Source of the DNA: Mucilaginibacter terrigena | Lineage (GTDB): Bacteria > Bacteroidota > Bacteroidia > Sphingobacteriales > Sphingobacteriaceae | DNA length: 64,000 bases | Assembly: GCF_004168255.1 (NCBI RefSeq) | Contig: NZ_SEWG01000002.1 | Location: forward strand, 62,001 to 126,000 | Direction: 5' to 3' | In this document: positions 41,882 to 50,905 of the stretch, one piece after another | Layout of the letters: the number at the start of each line of letters is the position of its first letter | Numbering within the stretch: the stretch's first letter is position 1 | Notes under the pieces: generated by a model | Told to the model about the DNA's origin: nothing | Database searches by the model: none | The model's input: only the letters and a program-made list of their open reading frames with translations | Program-made: the position numbers and the translations under genes

Positions 41882-44278
41882 ATGAAAAAACTGCCACTGC
41901 TGCTTCCGTTGCTTGGGCTTGCCCTGTCTGCACCGGCACAACAAAAAAACATCTACCACAAAGGCTGGGTCGATTTTAACAAGAACGGCCGCATGGATGT
42001 GTTCGAAGATCCATCGCAAAACATCGAGAAGCGCATTGCCGATCTGCTGAGCCAGATGACCGTTGACGAGAAAACATGCCAGATGGCTACCCTTTACGGT
42101 TACAAGCGTGTGCTTAAAGATGAAATGCCCGTAGCCGGCTGGAAGAACGAGATCTGGAAGGATGGCATCGCCAATATTGACGAAGAGCTGAACAACCTTA
42201 CCTCGCATACCGATGATGCGCCTACCCAATATTCTTACCCGTTTAGCAAACATGCCTCGGCCATAAACACCGTGCAAAAGTGGTTTGTAGAAGAAACCCG
42301 CATGGGCATCCCCGTCGATTTTACCAACGAGGGCATCCACGGCCTAAACCACGATAGGGCGACACCCTTGCCTGCACCCATCGGCATAGGCAGCACCTGG
42401 GATAAGCAATTGGTGCGCCAGGCAGGCCAAACCGTAGGCCGCGAAGCAAAAGCACTTGGCTACACCAACGTTTACGCGCCCATACTTGACCCCGCCCGCG
42501 ACCAGCGCTGGGGCCGTGTAGTAGAATGCTATGGCGAAAATCCTTTCCTGATAGCCGAACTGGGCAAACAGATGGTACTGGGCATCCAGGAAGAAGGCGT
42601 GGCATCAACCCTGAAACATTATGCCGTTTACAGCGTGCCAAAAGGCGGCCGCGATGGCAGCGCCCGCACCGACCCGCATGTAGCCCCACGCGAGATGCAC
42701 CAGATCTATCTGTACCCGTTTCGCCGGGTGATTCAGGAAGCACACCCAATGGGCGTGATGAGCAGTTATAACGATTACGACGGCGTACCCATCACCGGCA
42801 GCTATTACTTTTTAACCGAGTTGCTTCGGCAGAAGTTCGGCTTCCAGGGCTATGTGGTATCTGACAGCGAGGCGGTAGAATTCCTGTACTCCAAACATAA
42901 AGTGGCAATCGACTATAAAGAGGCCGTGCGCCAGGCGGTTGAGGCCGGGCTTAATGTGCGTACCAACTTTACCATGCCGCAAACTTTTATACTGCCCCTG
43001 CGCGAGCTGATCAAAGAGAACAGGATTTCGATGAAGGTGATAGATTCGCGCGTGGCGGATGTTTTGCGGGTGAAGTTTCGCCTGGGATTGTTTGATAACC
43101 CTTATGTAAAAGACCCTAAAGCGGCCGATAAAATAGTGCATACAGCTGCTGCCGCGCAAATGAGCCTGCAAATGAACCGCGAAGCTATGGTACTGTTAAA
43201 GAACCAGGACAACCTGCTGCCTTTGGATAAAAGTAAATACAAAAACATACTGGTAACCGGTCCGCTGGCTGCCGAAACCAATTACGCCATCAGCAGGTAC
43301 GGCCCGTCGCACAACCCGGTAATAACCGTGCTTGAGGGGATAAAAAATTATGTGGGCGGCAATGCCAAAGTTAACTATGTTAAGGGCTGTAATATTATTG
43401 ATGCCACCTGGCCCGAGAGCGAGATCATCGAAACACCCCTAACTGTCGCCGAGCAGGCCGGTATCGATTCGGCTGTGGCGCAGGCAAAGCAGTCAGATAT
43501 TATCATAGCCGTTGTAGGCGAAGATAACGAACGGGTAGGCGAGAGCCTTTCGCGCACCGGGCTAAACCTGCCGGGCCGCCAGTTAAAGCTGATACAGGCT
43601 TTACAGGCAACAGGTAAGCCGGTTGTTATGGTGATGATAAACGGGCAGCCGCTTACCATCAACTGGGAAAATAAATACGTGCCGGCCATTTTAGAGGCCT
43701 GGTTCCCCAGTGTACAAGGCGGGCAGGTAATTGCCGAAACCCTTTTTGGCGATAACAACCCCGGCGGCAAGCTGCCCATCACCTTCCCCAAAACAACCGG
43801 GCAGATAGAGTTTAACTTTCCGTTCAAGCCAAACTCGCAGGCAGGGCAGGGCGGACAAAACAGCTGGGGACATACCAGCGTTAACGGCGCACTATACCCG
43901 TTTGGCTATGGGCTTAGCTACACCCAATTTGAATACAGCAACCTGCAGGTATCACCAGAGAAAGGCCAATCGCAGGGCGATGTTACCGTTACAGTTGATG
44001 TTACCAATACCGGCCGCCGCAAAGGTGATGATGTGGTGCAGCTATACCTTAAAGACGATATCAGCACGGTAACCACCTACGAGTACGACCTGCGCGGTTT
44101 TGAGCGCGTTACCCTTAACCCCGGCGAAAAGAAAACTGTTACCTTTACCCTGCACCCCGATGACTTGGCCCTGCTGGATAAAAACATGAACTGGACTGTA
44201 GAGCCCGGTACCTTCCAGGTTTGGATAGGAAGTTCATCGGAAGATATTAAGTTGAAGAAGGGGTTTACGGTAGAGTAA
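41882..44278 (+). CDS. Glycoside hydrolase family 3 (beta-glucosidase / xylosidase type)
   Basis: The 798-aa secreted enzyme has the full GH3 layout: (beta/alpha)8 barrel with PVDFTNEGIHGL and the nucleophile in GYVVSDSEAVEFL (Asp328), an alpha/beta sandwich with IIAVVGEDNERVGESLSRTG, and a C-terminal fibronectin-type domain (VTVDVTNTGRRKGDDVVQLY). It releases terminal sugars from beta-linked oligosaccharides in the periplasm; the exact sugar is not predictable. Its stop codon lies within the first hicAB operator. Confidence 0.93.
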   Translation: MKKLPLLLPLLGLALSAPAQQKNIYHKGWVDFNKNGRMDVFEDPSQNIEKRIADLLSQMTVDEKTCQMATLYGYKRVLKDEMPVAGWKNEIWKDGIANIDEELNNLTSHTDDAPTQYSYPFSKHASAINTVQKWFVEETRMGIPVDFTNEGIHGLNHDRATPLPAPIGIGSTWDKQLVRQAGQTVGREAKALGYTNVYAPILDPARDQRWGRVVECYGENPFLIAELGKQMVLGIQEEGVASTLKHYAVYSVPKGGRDGSARTDPHVAPREMHQIYLYPFRRVIQEAHPMGVMSSYNDYDGVPITGSYYFLTELLRQKFGFQGYVVSDSEAVEFLYSKHKVAIDYKEAVRQAVEAGLNVRTNFTMPQTFILPLRELIKENRISMKVIDSRVADVLRVKFRLGLFDNPYVKDPKAADKIVHTAAAAQMSLQMNREAMVLLKNQDNLLPLDKSKYKNILVTGPLAAETNYAISRYGPSHNPVITVLEGIKNYVGGNAKVNYVKGCNIIDATWPESEIIETPLTVAEQAGIDSAVAQAKQSDIIIAVVGEDNERVGESLSRTGLNLPGRQLKLIQALQATGKPVVMVMINGQPLTINWENKYVPAILEAWFPSVQGGQVIAETLFGDNNPGGKLPITFPKTTGQIEFNFPFKPNSQAGQGGQNSWGHTSVNGALYPFGYGLSYTQFEYSNLQVSPEKGQSQGDVTVTVDVTNTGRRKGDDVVQLYLKDDISTVTTYEYDLRGFERVTLNPGEKKTVTFTLHPDDLALLDKNMNWTVEPGTFQVWIGSSSEDIKLKKGFTVE

Positions 44279-44327
44279 TAAATTTATTACTTTTATTTGC
44301 ATGTAAGTAATAAATATATTACTTTTG
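44275..44327 (+). promoter_or_regulatory. hicAB promoter with two operator palindromes
   Basis: Two 16-bp palindromes, GTAATAAATTTATTAC (44275-44290, perfect) and GTAATAAATATATTAC (44307-44322), have centres 32 bp apart, about three helical turns. Between and over them lies a promoter: TTG (44297-44299), 20 nt, TACTTTTG (44320-44327). The second palindrome covers the start of the -7 box, which fits repression by HicB. Confidence 0.75.
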
Positions 44328-44424
44328 TATCAACCTAACCTTATAGAATGTATTGCGCGATTAACCGAACCAAGTATTGATCAATAACAGGAAATTGAAT
44401 GTTCTTTAAACATTAGGTACACAA

Positions 44425-44610
44425 ATGAAAAGTTCAGAACTTTTAAGAATTCTCAACCGCGATGGTTGGGTTATAAAAAGACAAAAAGGTAGTCATTTGA
44501 TTATGACGCACCCAACCAAACCAGGCTTACTTGTAGTTCCCGATCATGGAGCTGCCGAAGTTGGAAAGGGCCTTGCAAGCAGTATTATGAAACAAGCAGG
44601 ATTAAAATAG
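44425..44610 (+). CDS. hicA: HicA-family mRNA interferase toxin
   Basis: HicA cleaves mRNA on a double-stranded-RNA-binding-like fold. The 61-aa protein is of typical length, with the catalytic His24 in KGSHLIM and the conserved ending VPDHGAAEVGKGLASSIMKQ. The toxin precedes the antitoxin, the usual hicAB order. A leader of about 95 nt separates it from the -7 box. Confidence 0.92.
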   Translation: MKSSELLRILNRDGWVIKRQKGSHLIMTHPTKPGLLVVPDHGAAEVGKGLASSIMKQAGLK

Positions 44611-44657
44611 CCTGTTTATTTTTATAATTTTTATCATCATAAATTAGTTTGTAAGCG

Positions 44658-45038
44658 ATGAAAAAAATTAATCTTATAGTCGAAAAGACTTCAACCGGGT
44701 TTTCTGCTTATGCAGAGGACTTGCCGGTTTTTACTACAGGAAAATCAATGACAGAATTGAAATCAAATATTCTGGAAGCCACTAATCTTTATCAGGAAGA
44801 AGTGGGCGGAGATGCTATATCATTAAATGATATTAACATCACGCTTGATTTACCTCAATTTTTTGATTACTTCAAAGTTATCAATGCCAAAGCTTTATCA
44901 GAAAGGGTTGGTATGAACCAGAGTTTATTGGCGCAATATGTTGGCGGACAAAAGAAACCATCTGTTAAGCAGGTCGAGAAAATATTATTGGGTATCAGGG
45001 AACTTGGTAAAGAATTAACTGAACTCCAAATCGGATAA
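44658..45038 (+). CDS. hicB: HicB-family antitoxin with HTH domain
   Basis: The 126-aa protein has the degraded RNase-H-like HicB fold (LIVEKTSTGFSAYAEDLPVF) and a C-terminal XRE-type helix-turn-helix (ALSERVGMNQSLLAQYVGGQ). It should bind HicA and repress the operon through the palindromes at 44275-44322. It follows hicA after 47 bp. Confidence 0.9.
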   Translation: MKKINLIVEKTSTGFSAYAEDLPVFTTGKSMTELKSNILEATNLYQEEVGGDAISLNDINITLDLPQFFDYFKVINAKALSERVGMNQSLLAQYVGGQKKPSVKQVEKILLGIRELGKELTELQIG

Positions 45039-45092
45039 TAGGTTATGTCACCCAAACGTTTCGACTGGACACCCTCAGCTTATACAGATCCT

Positions 45093-45554
45093 ATGCAAAA
45101 CATCATTATCCGCGAAGCTACCTTAGCCGATATGGACACCCTGCTGCAATTTGAGCAGGGGGTTATCAGTGCCGAGCGGCCGTTCGACCCAACCCTGCAG
45201 GACAACCATATCAACTATTACGACCTCAACGAGTTTATAACCGCCCCAAACATTTACATGGCAGTGGCCGAATTGGATGGCGAAGTTATCGGCAGCGGGT
45301 ATGCACGTATCGAAACATCAAAGATCTACCTTAAGCATCAGCACCATGCTTACCTGGGCTTTATGTATGTATTACCGCAGCACCGTGGCAAGGGGGTAAA
45401 CAAACTGGTTATCGATGCTTTAAAAAGCTGGTCGGCCAGGCAGGGGATAACCGAGCTTCGCCTGCAGGTTTACGACCAAAACGCCCCCGCGGTTAAAGCC
45501 TACGAAAAGGTAGGTTTCAGCAAACACCTTGTTGGCATGCGCATGGGAATTTAG
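45093..45554 (+). CDS. GNAT-family N-acetyltransferase
   Basis: The GNAT fold is clear: IIIREATLADMDTLLQFEQG, VAELDGEVIGSGYARIE, the acetyl-CoA loop LPQHRGKGVNKLVIDA and the C-terminal NAPAVKAYEKVGF. I start at MQNIIIREA (45093, 153 aa); an ATG at 45045 adds 16 residues that look atypical. The substrate is unknown. Confidence 0.85.
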   Translation: MQNIIIREATLADMDTLLQFEQGVISAERPFDPTLQDNHINYYDLNEFITAPNIYMAVAELDGEVIGSGYARIETSKIYLKHQHHAYLGFMYVLPQHRGKGVNKLVIDALKSWSARQGITELRLQVYDQNAPAVKAYEKVGFSKHLVGMRMGI

Positions 45555-45564
45555 CAGCCGTACG

Positions 45565-45777
45565 TTACGATTTTTTGGAGGTAGCCACAATAACTATCCC
45601 GCCCACTAATAATATCCCGCCCAGGTAAGGCGGCCAATTAACGCTTTTTTGCCTGTCGGCAGATATCTGTATAGGCCCTGCATCTACTATCTTTTCCTTT
45701 TTGGTATAGGTAAACCCTGTCCATATCAGCATTGCCGCGCCGATAACGATAAGTACTATTCCGATGGTTTTGTTCAT
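45565..45777 (-). CDS. Small membrane protein, DUF3185-like
   Basis: The 70-aa protein has two membrane helices (IGIVLIVIGAAMLIWTGFTY and YLGGILLVGGIVIVAT) flanking a short loop with KKEKIVDAGPIQI. This matches the small DUF3185-type membrane proteins. Function unknown. The 45778-45994 gap beside it shows no other feature. Confidence 0.75.
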   Translation of the reverse strand: MNKTIGIVLIVIGAAMLIWTGFTYTKKEKIVDAGPIQISADRQKSVNWPPYLGGILLVGGIVIVATSKKS

Positions 45778-45994
45778 GGCTGTATATTTTAAGGTTATGG
45801 ATTTATTAGTGAATATGCGTTTGCCTTAAATTGTTTGCGCAGGCGGGAATTAGCTACAGCATAAAAACCCCTATGCTTTGCTATTATTCAAGGTGAAAAT
45901 TGACAATTCCCTATTTTTCCTTTTTTTTGGCTGATACCGTTTTATAGATTAGGTTTGAGACAAGTTAAACTATTAGCACACCCCGCGGATAAAA

Positions 45995-47008
45995 ATGAAA
46001 GATGATCTGATACTGGAAACCATATCGGTTACCAAAAACTTTTTTGGCGATAAGTCTTCAGGGGTTAATAATATCACCGTTTTTATACCAAAAGGAAAAA
46101 TAACCGCCATTGTGGGCGAAAGCGGCAGCGGCAAAACCACCCTGCTTAAACTGCTCTCGGGCACCATGAAACCCGATTCGGGCGATGTGTTCTTCCACGG
46201 CCAGCCTTTGCCCGTGCGCACCGCTCATATTACATCGGCACATACGGTTATTACCATGGTAAGCCAGGACAATACAGATATGGACATGGGCGCAAGCGTG
46301 TGGGATAATGTTGGCCGGGGCCTGCCTACCGAGGACGCTAATTACAAGATACAGAAAGCCACGCAGGCCCTAAACCTGCTGGGGATCTATGATCTGCGCG
46401 ACCAGCCCTTCGGCAAACTTAGCGGCGGCGAAAAGCAGCGCGTAACCATTGCTAAAGCCCTGATAAACCGCCCCGAGGTGCTGATGCTGGACGAGCCCTT
46501 TAACCAGGTAGATGCCGCCTATCGCGAAAGCCTGCAGCACGATATTCGCCAGATAGTAAAAGAATGGGGCGTTACCGTGATCCTGGTATCGCATGACCCT
46601 GCCGAACTGCTCTCGATGGCCGACGAGCTTATTGTGATAAAAGAAGGTGAAATAGTGGAATATGGCACCCCCGAGGAGCTTTATCATGACCCAAAGCTGC
46701 TTTACACCTCAAAAATATTGGTGAGCTGTAGCGAACTTACCGCCGCCCAGGCAAAAGTATGCGGCATCAAATCCAAACGCGGAACGGTGGTTATTTACGC
46801 CGAGCATATCAGTATTTCCCCTTTAGGCATGGGCGCTAAGTGGGCGGTGAAACAGGTGCTGTTTAAAGGCTTTTTTGAAGAACTGATCATCGAGCGCGAG
46901 GAAGTATCGCTCCGTGTCATCAACTACGCCCGTGGCAAACACCCCGTTGGCAGCAAAATAGGCATCAGCATTAAAAAGTATTACGAGTTTGGGAGGTGGT
47001 TGAGTTGA
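45995..47008 (+). CDS. ABC transporter ATP-binding protein
   Basis: The 337-aa protein has Walker A GESGSGKTT, signature LSGGEKQR, Walker B VLMLDEP and the switch His in VSHDPAEL. The C-terminal 100 residues (VVIYAEHISISPLGMGAKWA and on) look like a TOBE-type regulatory domain, as in PotA/CysA-type importers. No permease or binding protein is adjacent, so the transported substrate is unknown. Confidence 0.9.
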   Translation: MKDDLILETISVTKNFFGDKSSGVNNITVFIPKGKITAIVGESGSGKTTLLKLLSGTMKPDSGDVFFHGQPLPVRTAHITSAHTVITMVSQDNTDMDMGASVWDNVGRGLPTEDANYKIQKATQALNLLGIYDLRDQPFGKLSGGEKQRVTIAKALINRPEVLMLDEPFNQVDAAYRESLQHDIRQIVKEWGVTVILVSHDPAELLSMADELIVIKEGEIVEYGTPEELYHDPKLLYTSKILVSCSELTAAQAKVCGIKSKRGTVVIYAEHISISPLGMGAKWAVKQVLFKGFFEELIIEREEVSLRVINYARGKHPVGSKIGISIKKYYEFGRWLS

Positions 47009-47209
47009 GGTTAAAGGTTGAAGATTAGTTAATTAGAGGTTAGTTTCTGTTGTTGTTCTGCCCTCGTTGATATTATCACTCAAAGCGAGCTAAATAAAAC
47101 TGCAGTGCTGAACGGTAGTGAAGCATCTCATCGCCGCAATTCCGGTAAGTCCCCCCTCAGGATTACAAATATGTTAGATAAATAATCTCTAATTAGCTAA
47201 CCTCTATAA

Positions 47210-48459
47210 TCAAACTTTCTTCTTCAATGTTAACACCGTAATTTCCGGCCAGATGCCTAAACGGCCTGAAAAGGCCAGGAAGCCGAATCCCCGGTTAATA
47301 TACAGGTAGCGGTTATCGTGTTTGGCAAGCCCGGCCCAATCCGGGTAGCGGTATTTTACCGGGCTCCATTTTAGTCCTGCGGCTTCTACACCAAACTGTG
47401 CGCCGTGGGTGTGCCCTGCCAGGGTAAGGTGAACATGGGTAGGGTGGTGGCGCACTATTTTTTGCCAATGGGTTGGGTCGTGCGAGAGCAGTAATTTAAA
47501 GGCACCTTTATCAACTCCTTTCAGGGCCTTATCAATATCGCCAAGCTGGATAAAACCTTCGCCCCAGTTTTCTACACCTATAAGCGAGATCTTTTGTCCG
47601 CCTTTTTCAAGCACCACGTTCTCGTTAAGCAGCAGGCGGTAACCCAGGTCGGCATGGTGCTGTTTTAGTCTGGCCAGGTTGGCACGCTTTTCCTGCTCGG
47701 TATCCCAATGGATGTAATCTCCGTAATCGTGGTTACCCAGGATAGAAAACTGACCGTATGGCGCTTTGATGGCTCCAAAACGGTCGATATACTGCTCAAT
47801 TTCCCATGCGGCGTTGTTAACCAGGTCGCCGGTAAAAACAAACAGGTCAGATTTTTGGGCTTTGGCCAGGTCGATACCCCGCTGCATGGCTTTAACGTTA
47901 TCAAAACTCCCCGAGTGGATATCCGACAGCTGCGTAATGGTGAAGCCGTCAAAAGCATCGGGCAGGTCGTCAAAATAAATCGTTTGCCGGTGCACCTTAT
48001 AATCATACTTGCCGCGAAGCATAGCGTAAAAGAATGACGTAAAAGGAATAGCCGCTATCAAAATGGCAATTTCGGTAATAAACTTACGGCGCGAGGGGAA
48101 AAAAGCTTCGCCGGTTTTACTGTCGGTAGTTACCGCGTGCACAATGCCATACAGGAAGCGCCCCAGGTCACCAAGCGAGAGTACAATTACAAAAAAAGCT
48201 TGGTAATAAAAAAGGTAAGGAACAGGCTCAGCATCCACTCGTGGAAAGGTGTCATCCCGCGGGCGGTGCTCATGCTGCCCAGCCCCAGCAGAAATACAAC
48301 GGTTACCCCCACCGATATTGCCAGGAACCCAAGGGTAACCACTTGCCTTGCCGGCCGGGATTGCCAGTCGGCAGTGAAGGTGCGCAAGCCGTTAAAAACA
48401 TACCAGTCCATTAAAAGGGTTATAGCCGATATGATAAGAAAGAATTTTAAAAATTTCAT
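47210..48459 (-). pseudogene. Membrane metallophosphoesterase, frameshifted at a T7 tract
   Basis: The upstream frame from MKFLKFFLII (48459) encodes three membrane segments and stops soon after FITKLFL. The downstream frame goes on directly with FFVIVLSLGDLGRFLYGIV, a fourth segment, then the calcineurin-like domain: TQLSDIHSGS, FTGDLVNNAAWE, SILGNHDYGDY, LLSHDPTH and LAGHTHGAQFG. The two join in frame if the seven-T run (minus strand, 48191-48197) had eight T. All metal ligands are intact. It may be a real mutation, a slippage-controlled gene or a sequencing error. The gap 47009-47209 holds no gene. Confidence 0.8.
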
Positions 48460-48564
48460 TTGATGCCAGGCATTAGCCCGCAATATAAAAAAGGAAAGGT
48501 AATTGGTTTGTAAAAACACAGGATTGCAGGTTATTACCTATTTTTAGCCATCAAATCAGCTTAC

Positions 48565-49413
48565 ATGCAACCACGCTTATTCCTCTTATCCGCTTTGTTA
48601 ATGGCCTCTACTGCCTGCATTGCGCAATCCCCGAAAAAGGATACCGTATTTTTTGAAGATTTTAGCGGCAAAACGCTCGATCGCAACAAATGGAACGTTG
48701 AAATTACAGGCCACACCGTTAACGACGAGCAGCAGGCTTATGTAGATAACGGAGCTACCATATACACAATTAACGGCAAAGCCGAAGGCGCTACCCGTGG
48801 GGCGCTTGTTTTAAAAGCATTGTATAAACCCGGACATACCAGTGCCGAAGGTAAAAAATACGATTTTGTATCGGGCAGGATAAACACGCGCGATAAAATG
48901 ATGTTTACCTATGGCAGTGCATCGGCACGAATGAAGGTTACCGGCGGTGGCGGCATGTGGCCCGCCTTTTGGGCGCTGGGCAACGGCAAATGGCCCGATT
49001 GCGGCGAGATCGACATTATGGAAACCGTTGGCGATGCCACCTGGGTAAGCCACGCCCTGCACGGGCCGGGCTACTTTGGTAATACGCCGCTGGTTTACCG
49101 GGCAGCTTTCCCTTCGGGTATCAACGCCACCCAATGGCATACCTACAGCGTAGATTGGACGGCAAACAGCATCACTTTTAAGGTGGATGGTAAAGTAACC
49201 TATACCGCCACCAAACAAATGGCCCAAAAATATGGCAAATGGGCTTTTGATAACCCTAAGTTTTTGATATTGAACTTTGCGCTGGGCGGCGGCTATCCAA
49301 ATTCGGTAAATAAGGTTGATAAGCCGTACTACGGTTTATCGCAGGCATCGGTTAACAAAATAAAAACCGGCAACGCTAAGGTTTATATAGACTGGGTGCT
49401 GGTAACCAAATAA
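48565..49413 (+). CDS. Glycoside hydrolase family 16 (beta-glucanase type)
   Basis: The 282-aa secreted protein has a signal peptide (cleavage near CIAQ) and the GH16 jelly roll. The catalytic motif is CGEIDIMETVGD, with nucleophile Glu148, Asp150 and acid/base Glu153. MWPAFWALG and WHTYSVDWTANSITFKVDG are also typical. Likely substrates are beta-1,3(4)-glucans or related polymers. A terminator follows. Confidence 0.93.
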   Translation: MQPRLFLLSALLMASTACIAQSPKKDTVFFEDFSGKTLDRNKWNVEITGHTVNDEQQAYVDNGATIYTINGKAEGATRGALVLKALYKPGHTSAEGKKYDFVSGRINTRDKMMFTYGSASARMKVTGGGGMWPAFWALGNGKWPDCGEIDIMETVGDATWVSHALHGPGYFGNTPLVYRAAFPSGINATQWHTYSVDWTANSITFKVDGKVTYTATKQMAQKYGKWAFDNPKFLILNFALGGGYPNSVNKVDKPYYGLSQASVNKIKTGNAKVYIDWVLVTK

Positions 49414-49418
49414 CAAAT

Positions 49419-49447
49419 AAGGCCTTCCTGTTAATAAGGAAGGCCTT
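49419..49447. terminator. Terminator after the GH16 gene
   Basis: Stem AAGGCCTTCCT (49419-49429) with AGGAAGGCCTT (49437-49447), perfect over 11 bp, followed by TTCGCTTTTTA. It may also serve the convergent gene at 49464. Confidence 0.85.
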
Positions 49448-49463
49448 TCGCTTTTTATATTGA

Positions 49464-49727
49464 TTAGTAGTGCCTTACAACCACGCGCCTGTGATGAGGG
49501 CGATAATATACCGGCCTGGCAACAACTACTGCACGGCGATAACGCGGGCGGCTGCGGTACCTGTTCACCACTACTACGCGGCGTTCAACCGGCCTTTCCA
49601 CAACTACGGTTCGTACGGGTGGTGGGGGCGGGGTACCAATATGTGCGCTTACTACTACCTGTGCTTTTGCACCTTCAACGGCAAATGTGGCCAAAACGGC
49701 AACGGCTAATACTTTTAAAATTTTCAT
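49464..49727 (-). CDS. Secreted Val/Arg/Pro-rich low-complexity protein
   Basis: The 87-aa protein has a signal peptide (MKILKVLAVAVLATFAVEGAKA) and a mature part of repeated VxRPV-like units (VVERPVERRVVVV, VVVARPVYYRPHH), strongly basic. It resembles the secreted protein at 62944 in signal peptide and repeat style. Function unknown; a surface or polyanion-binding role is only a guess. Confidence 0.65.
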   Translation of the reverse strand: MKILKVLAVAVLATFAVEGAKAQVVVSAHIGTPPPPPVRTVVVERPVERRVVVVNRYRSRPRYRRAVVVARPVYYRPHHRRVVVRHY

Positions 49728-49764
49728 GGTATATATGTTATGTGTATGTTGTGCTTACTGTTAA

Positions 49765-49926
49765 TTAATAGCCGCGGTTATGATCATTATGGTCACGGTC
49801 GTAATGGCGGCCGTGATGATAACGGTCGTTATTATACCTTCCGCGATGATTTTCAATTGAACAACTTGATAATGCTGCCGCGCCAAATATCAACAGCGCC
49901 AACAATCTTACTATTTCCTTTTTCAT
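49765..49926 (-). CDS. Small His/Asp-rich lipoprotein, 53 aa
   Basis: This short gene encodes a lipoprotein signal (MKKEIVRLLALLIFGAAAL, then SSC with Cys22) followed by a tail of about 30 residues dominated by His, Asp, Asn, Arg and Tyr (YHHGRHYDRDHNDHNRGY). The tail could bind metal ions, but that is inference. It lies just upstream of the VxRPV-type gene on the same strand (37-bp gap). Confidence 0.6.
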   Translation of the reverse strand: MKKEIVRLLALLIFGAAALSSCSIENHRGRYNNDRYHHGRHYDRDHNDHNRGY

Positions 49927-49959
49927 GATCTTATGTTTTAATTTTTTAATTGCTGTTTG

Positions 49960-50118
49960 TTATAAGTTAAACTTGTGCACTACAGCAAAGTTTAATACGG
50001 CAATAAACATCAATAAAAACGTTACAAAAGAAATTTTGTAATTATTTGGTTTGCAGAAAATTAGGATAAATGGATAAATAATAGCTACCAGCAGGCCGGC
50101 AGTACTGCTGTTTGCCAC
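49960..50118 (-). CDS. Possible small membrane protein, 52 aa
   Basis: A GTG (50118) two bases after the stop of the upstream membrane gene opens a frame with two hydrophobic segments (GLLVAIIYPFILIFC and ISFVTFLLMFIAVLNFAVV). The position suggests coupling to that gene. The family is not recognised and the coding potential is uncertain; an ATG at 50160 in the same frame is an alternative. Confidence 0.35.
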   Translation of the reverse strand: MANSSTAGLLVAIIYPFILIFCKPNNYKISFVTFLLMFIAVLNFAVVHKFNL

Positions 50119-50120
50119 CG

Positions 50121-50774
50121 CTACGCAGCTGCCCGCCTTGCAATTATCCGGGCTATCCAAACATACAGCATACTAAAGGCCAGGAAAACCAGCATCAGTA
50201 TAATAATATTAAAAAACACTTTAGGGTAACCCAGCTTATCAGCTTCCAGGAAAAAATAGGGGTAACGTGCGCACAACGCCCCCCTGATCAGTACATACAC
50301 CAGGTAAAAGAAAGGGTACCACAGCCAGCTAAAAGCATGTTTGAAACTAATGCCCGGTTTGGGCACGCTGATGATCCAAAAAAGCACAAACAACGGCGGG
50401 CAAATGGCATGCAGCAGTTCATCGGCAGCGCGGCCCCAGCCAACGGGATGGGCAATGCCCCTTAACGCGATATTATAAACCAGGCAAACAATACTTATGT
50501 AAACCGCAGCCGCGGTTAAAACGCCCGGCTTAGTAAAAAAGCTCTTGTTAAAGCCCTGCAAAGCCACAGCAGTAAGCGTTGTGGCAGTAAGTATATTACA
50601 CAGTATGGTAAAATAGGTAAAAAACTCTACCAGCGCGCCGCCCACCGTACGGCCCTGCGCCATATAAGCCGTCATTGATAAATAAAACTGCAGTATCAGC
50701 GCGAACCAGGTAATTAAAGCAATTAACGCGCTAAAAGTAATAATTGCGTTGTTTTTGGCGGATAAACTATTCAT
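50121..50774 (-). CDS. Pr6Pr family membrane protein
   Basis: The 217-aa protein has six membrane segments. The pattern ITWFALILQFYLSM, FFTYFTILCNILTA, YNIALRG and the central WGRAADELLHAICPPLFVLFW with the conserved Asp/His, then YPFFYLVYVLIRG, matches the Pr6Pr family. Function is unknown. Confidence 0.85.
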   Translation of the reverse strand: MNSLSAKNNAIITFSALIALITWFALILQFYLSMTAYMAQGRTVGGALVEFFTYFTILCNILTATTLTAVALQGFNKSFFTKPGVLTAAAVYISIVCLVYNIALRGIAHPVGWGRAADELLHAICPPLFVLFWIISVPKPGISFKHAFSWLWYPFFYLVYVLIRGALCARYPYFFLEADKLGYPKVFFNIIILMLVFLAFSMLYVWIARIIARRAAA

Positions 50775-50905
50775 CGTATTGGGGGTTTTAATAAAAATAC
50801 AATATTGGAGGTAAGTATATTTGTAATTTTTACAATTAATTATTTGAAAAATTTATCAAACTATTTTGCAAAGTGTATATTTAACACGTATTAACAATCC
50901 CTGAA

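Noticed and set aside
47033..47206. TAGAGGTTAG inverted repeat flanking the 47.0-47.2 kb gap
   Set aside because: Only 10 nt in A/T-rich sequence with 150 bp between arms; too weak to call a feature.
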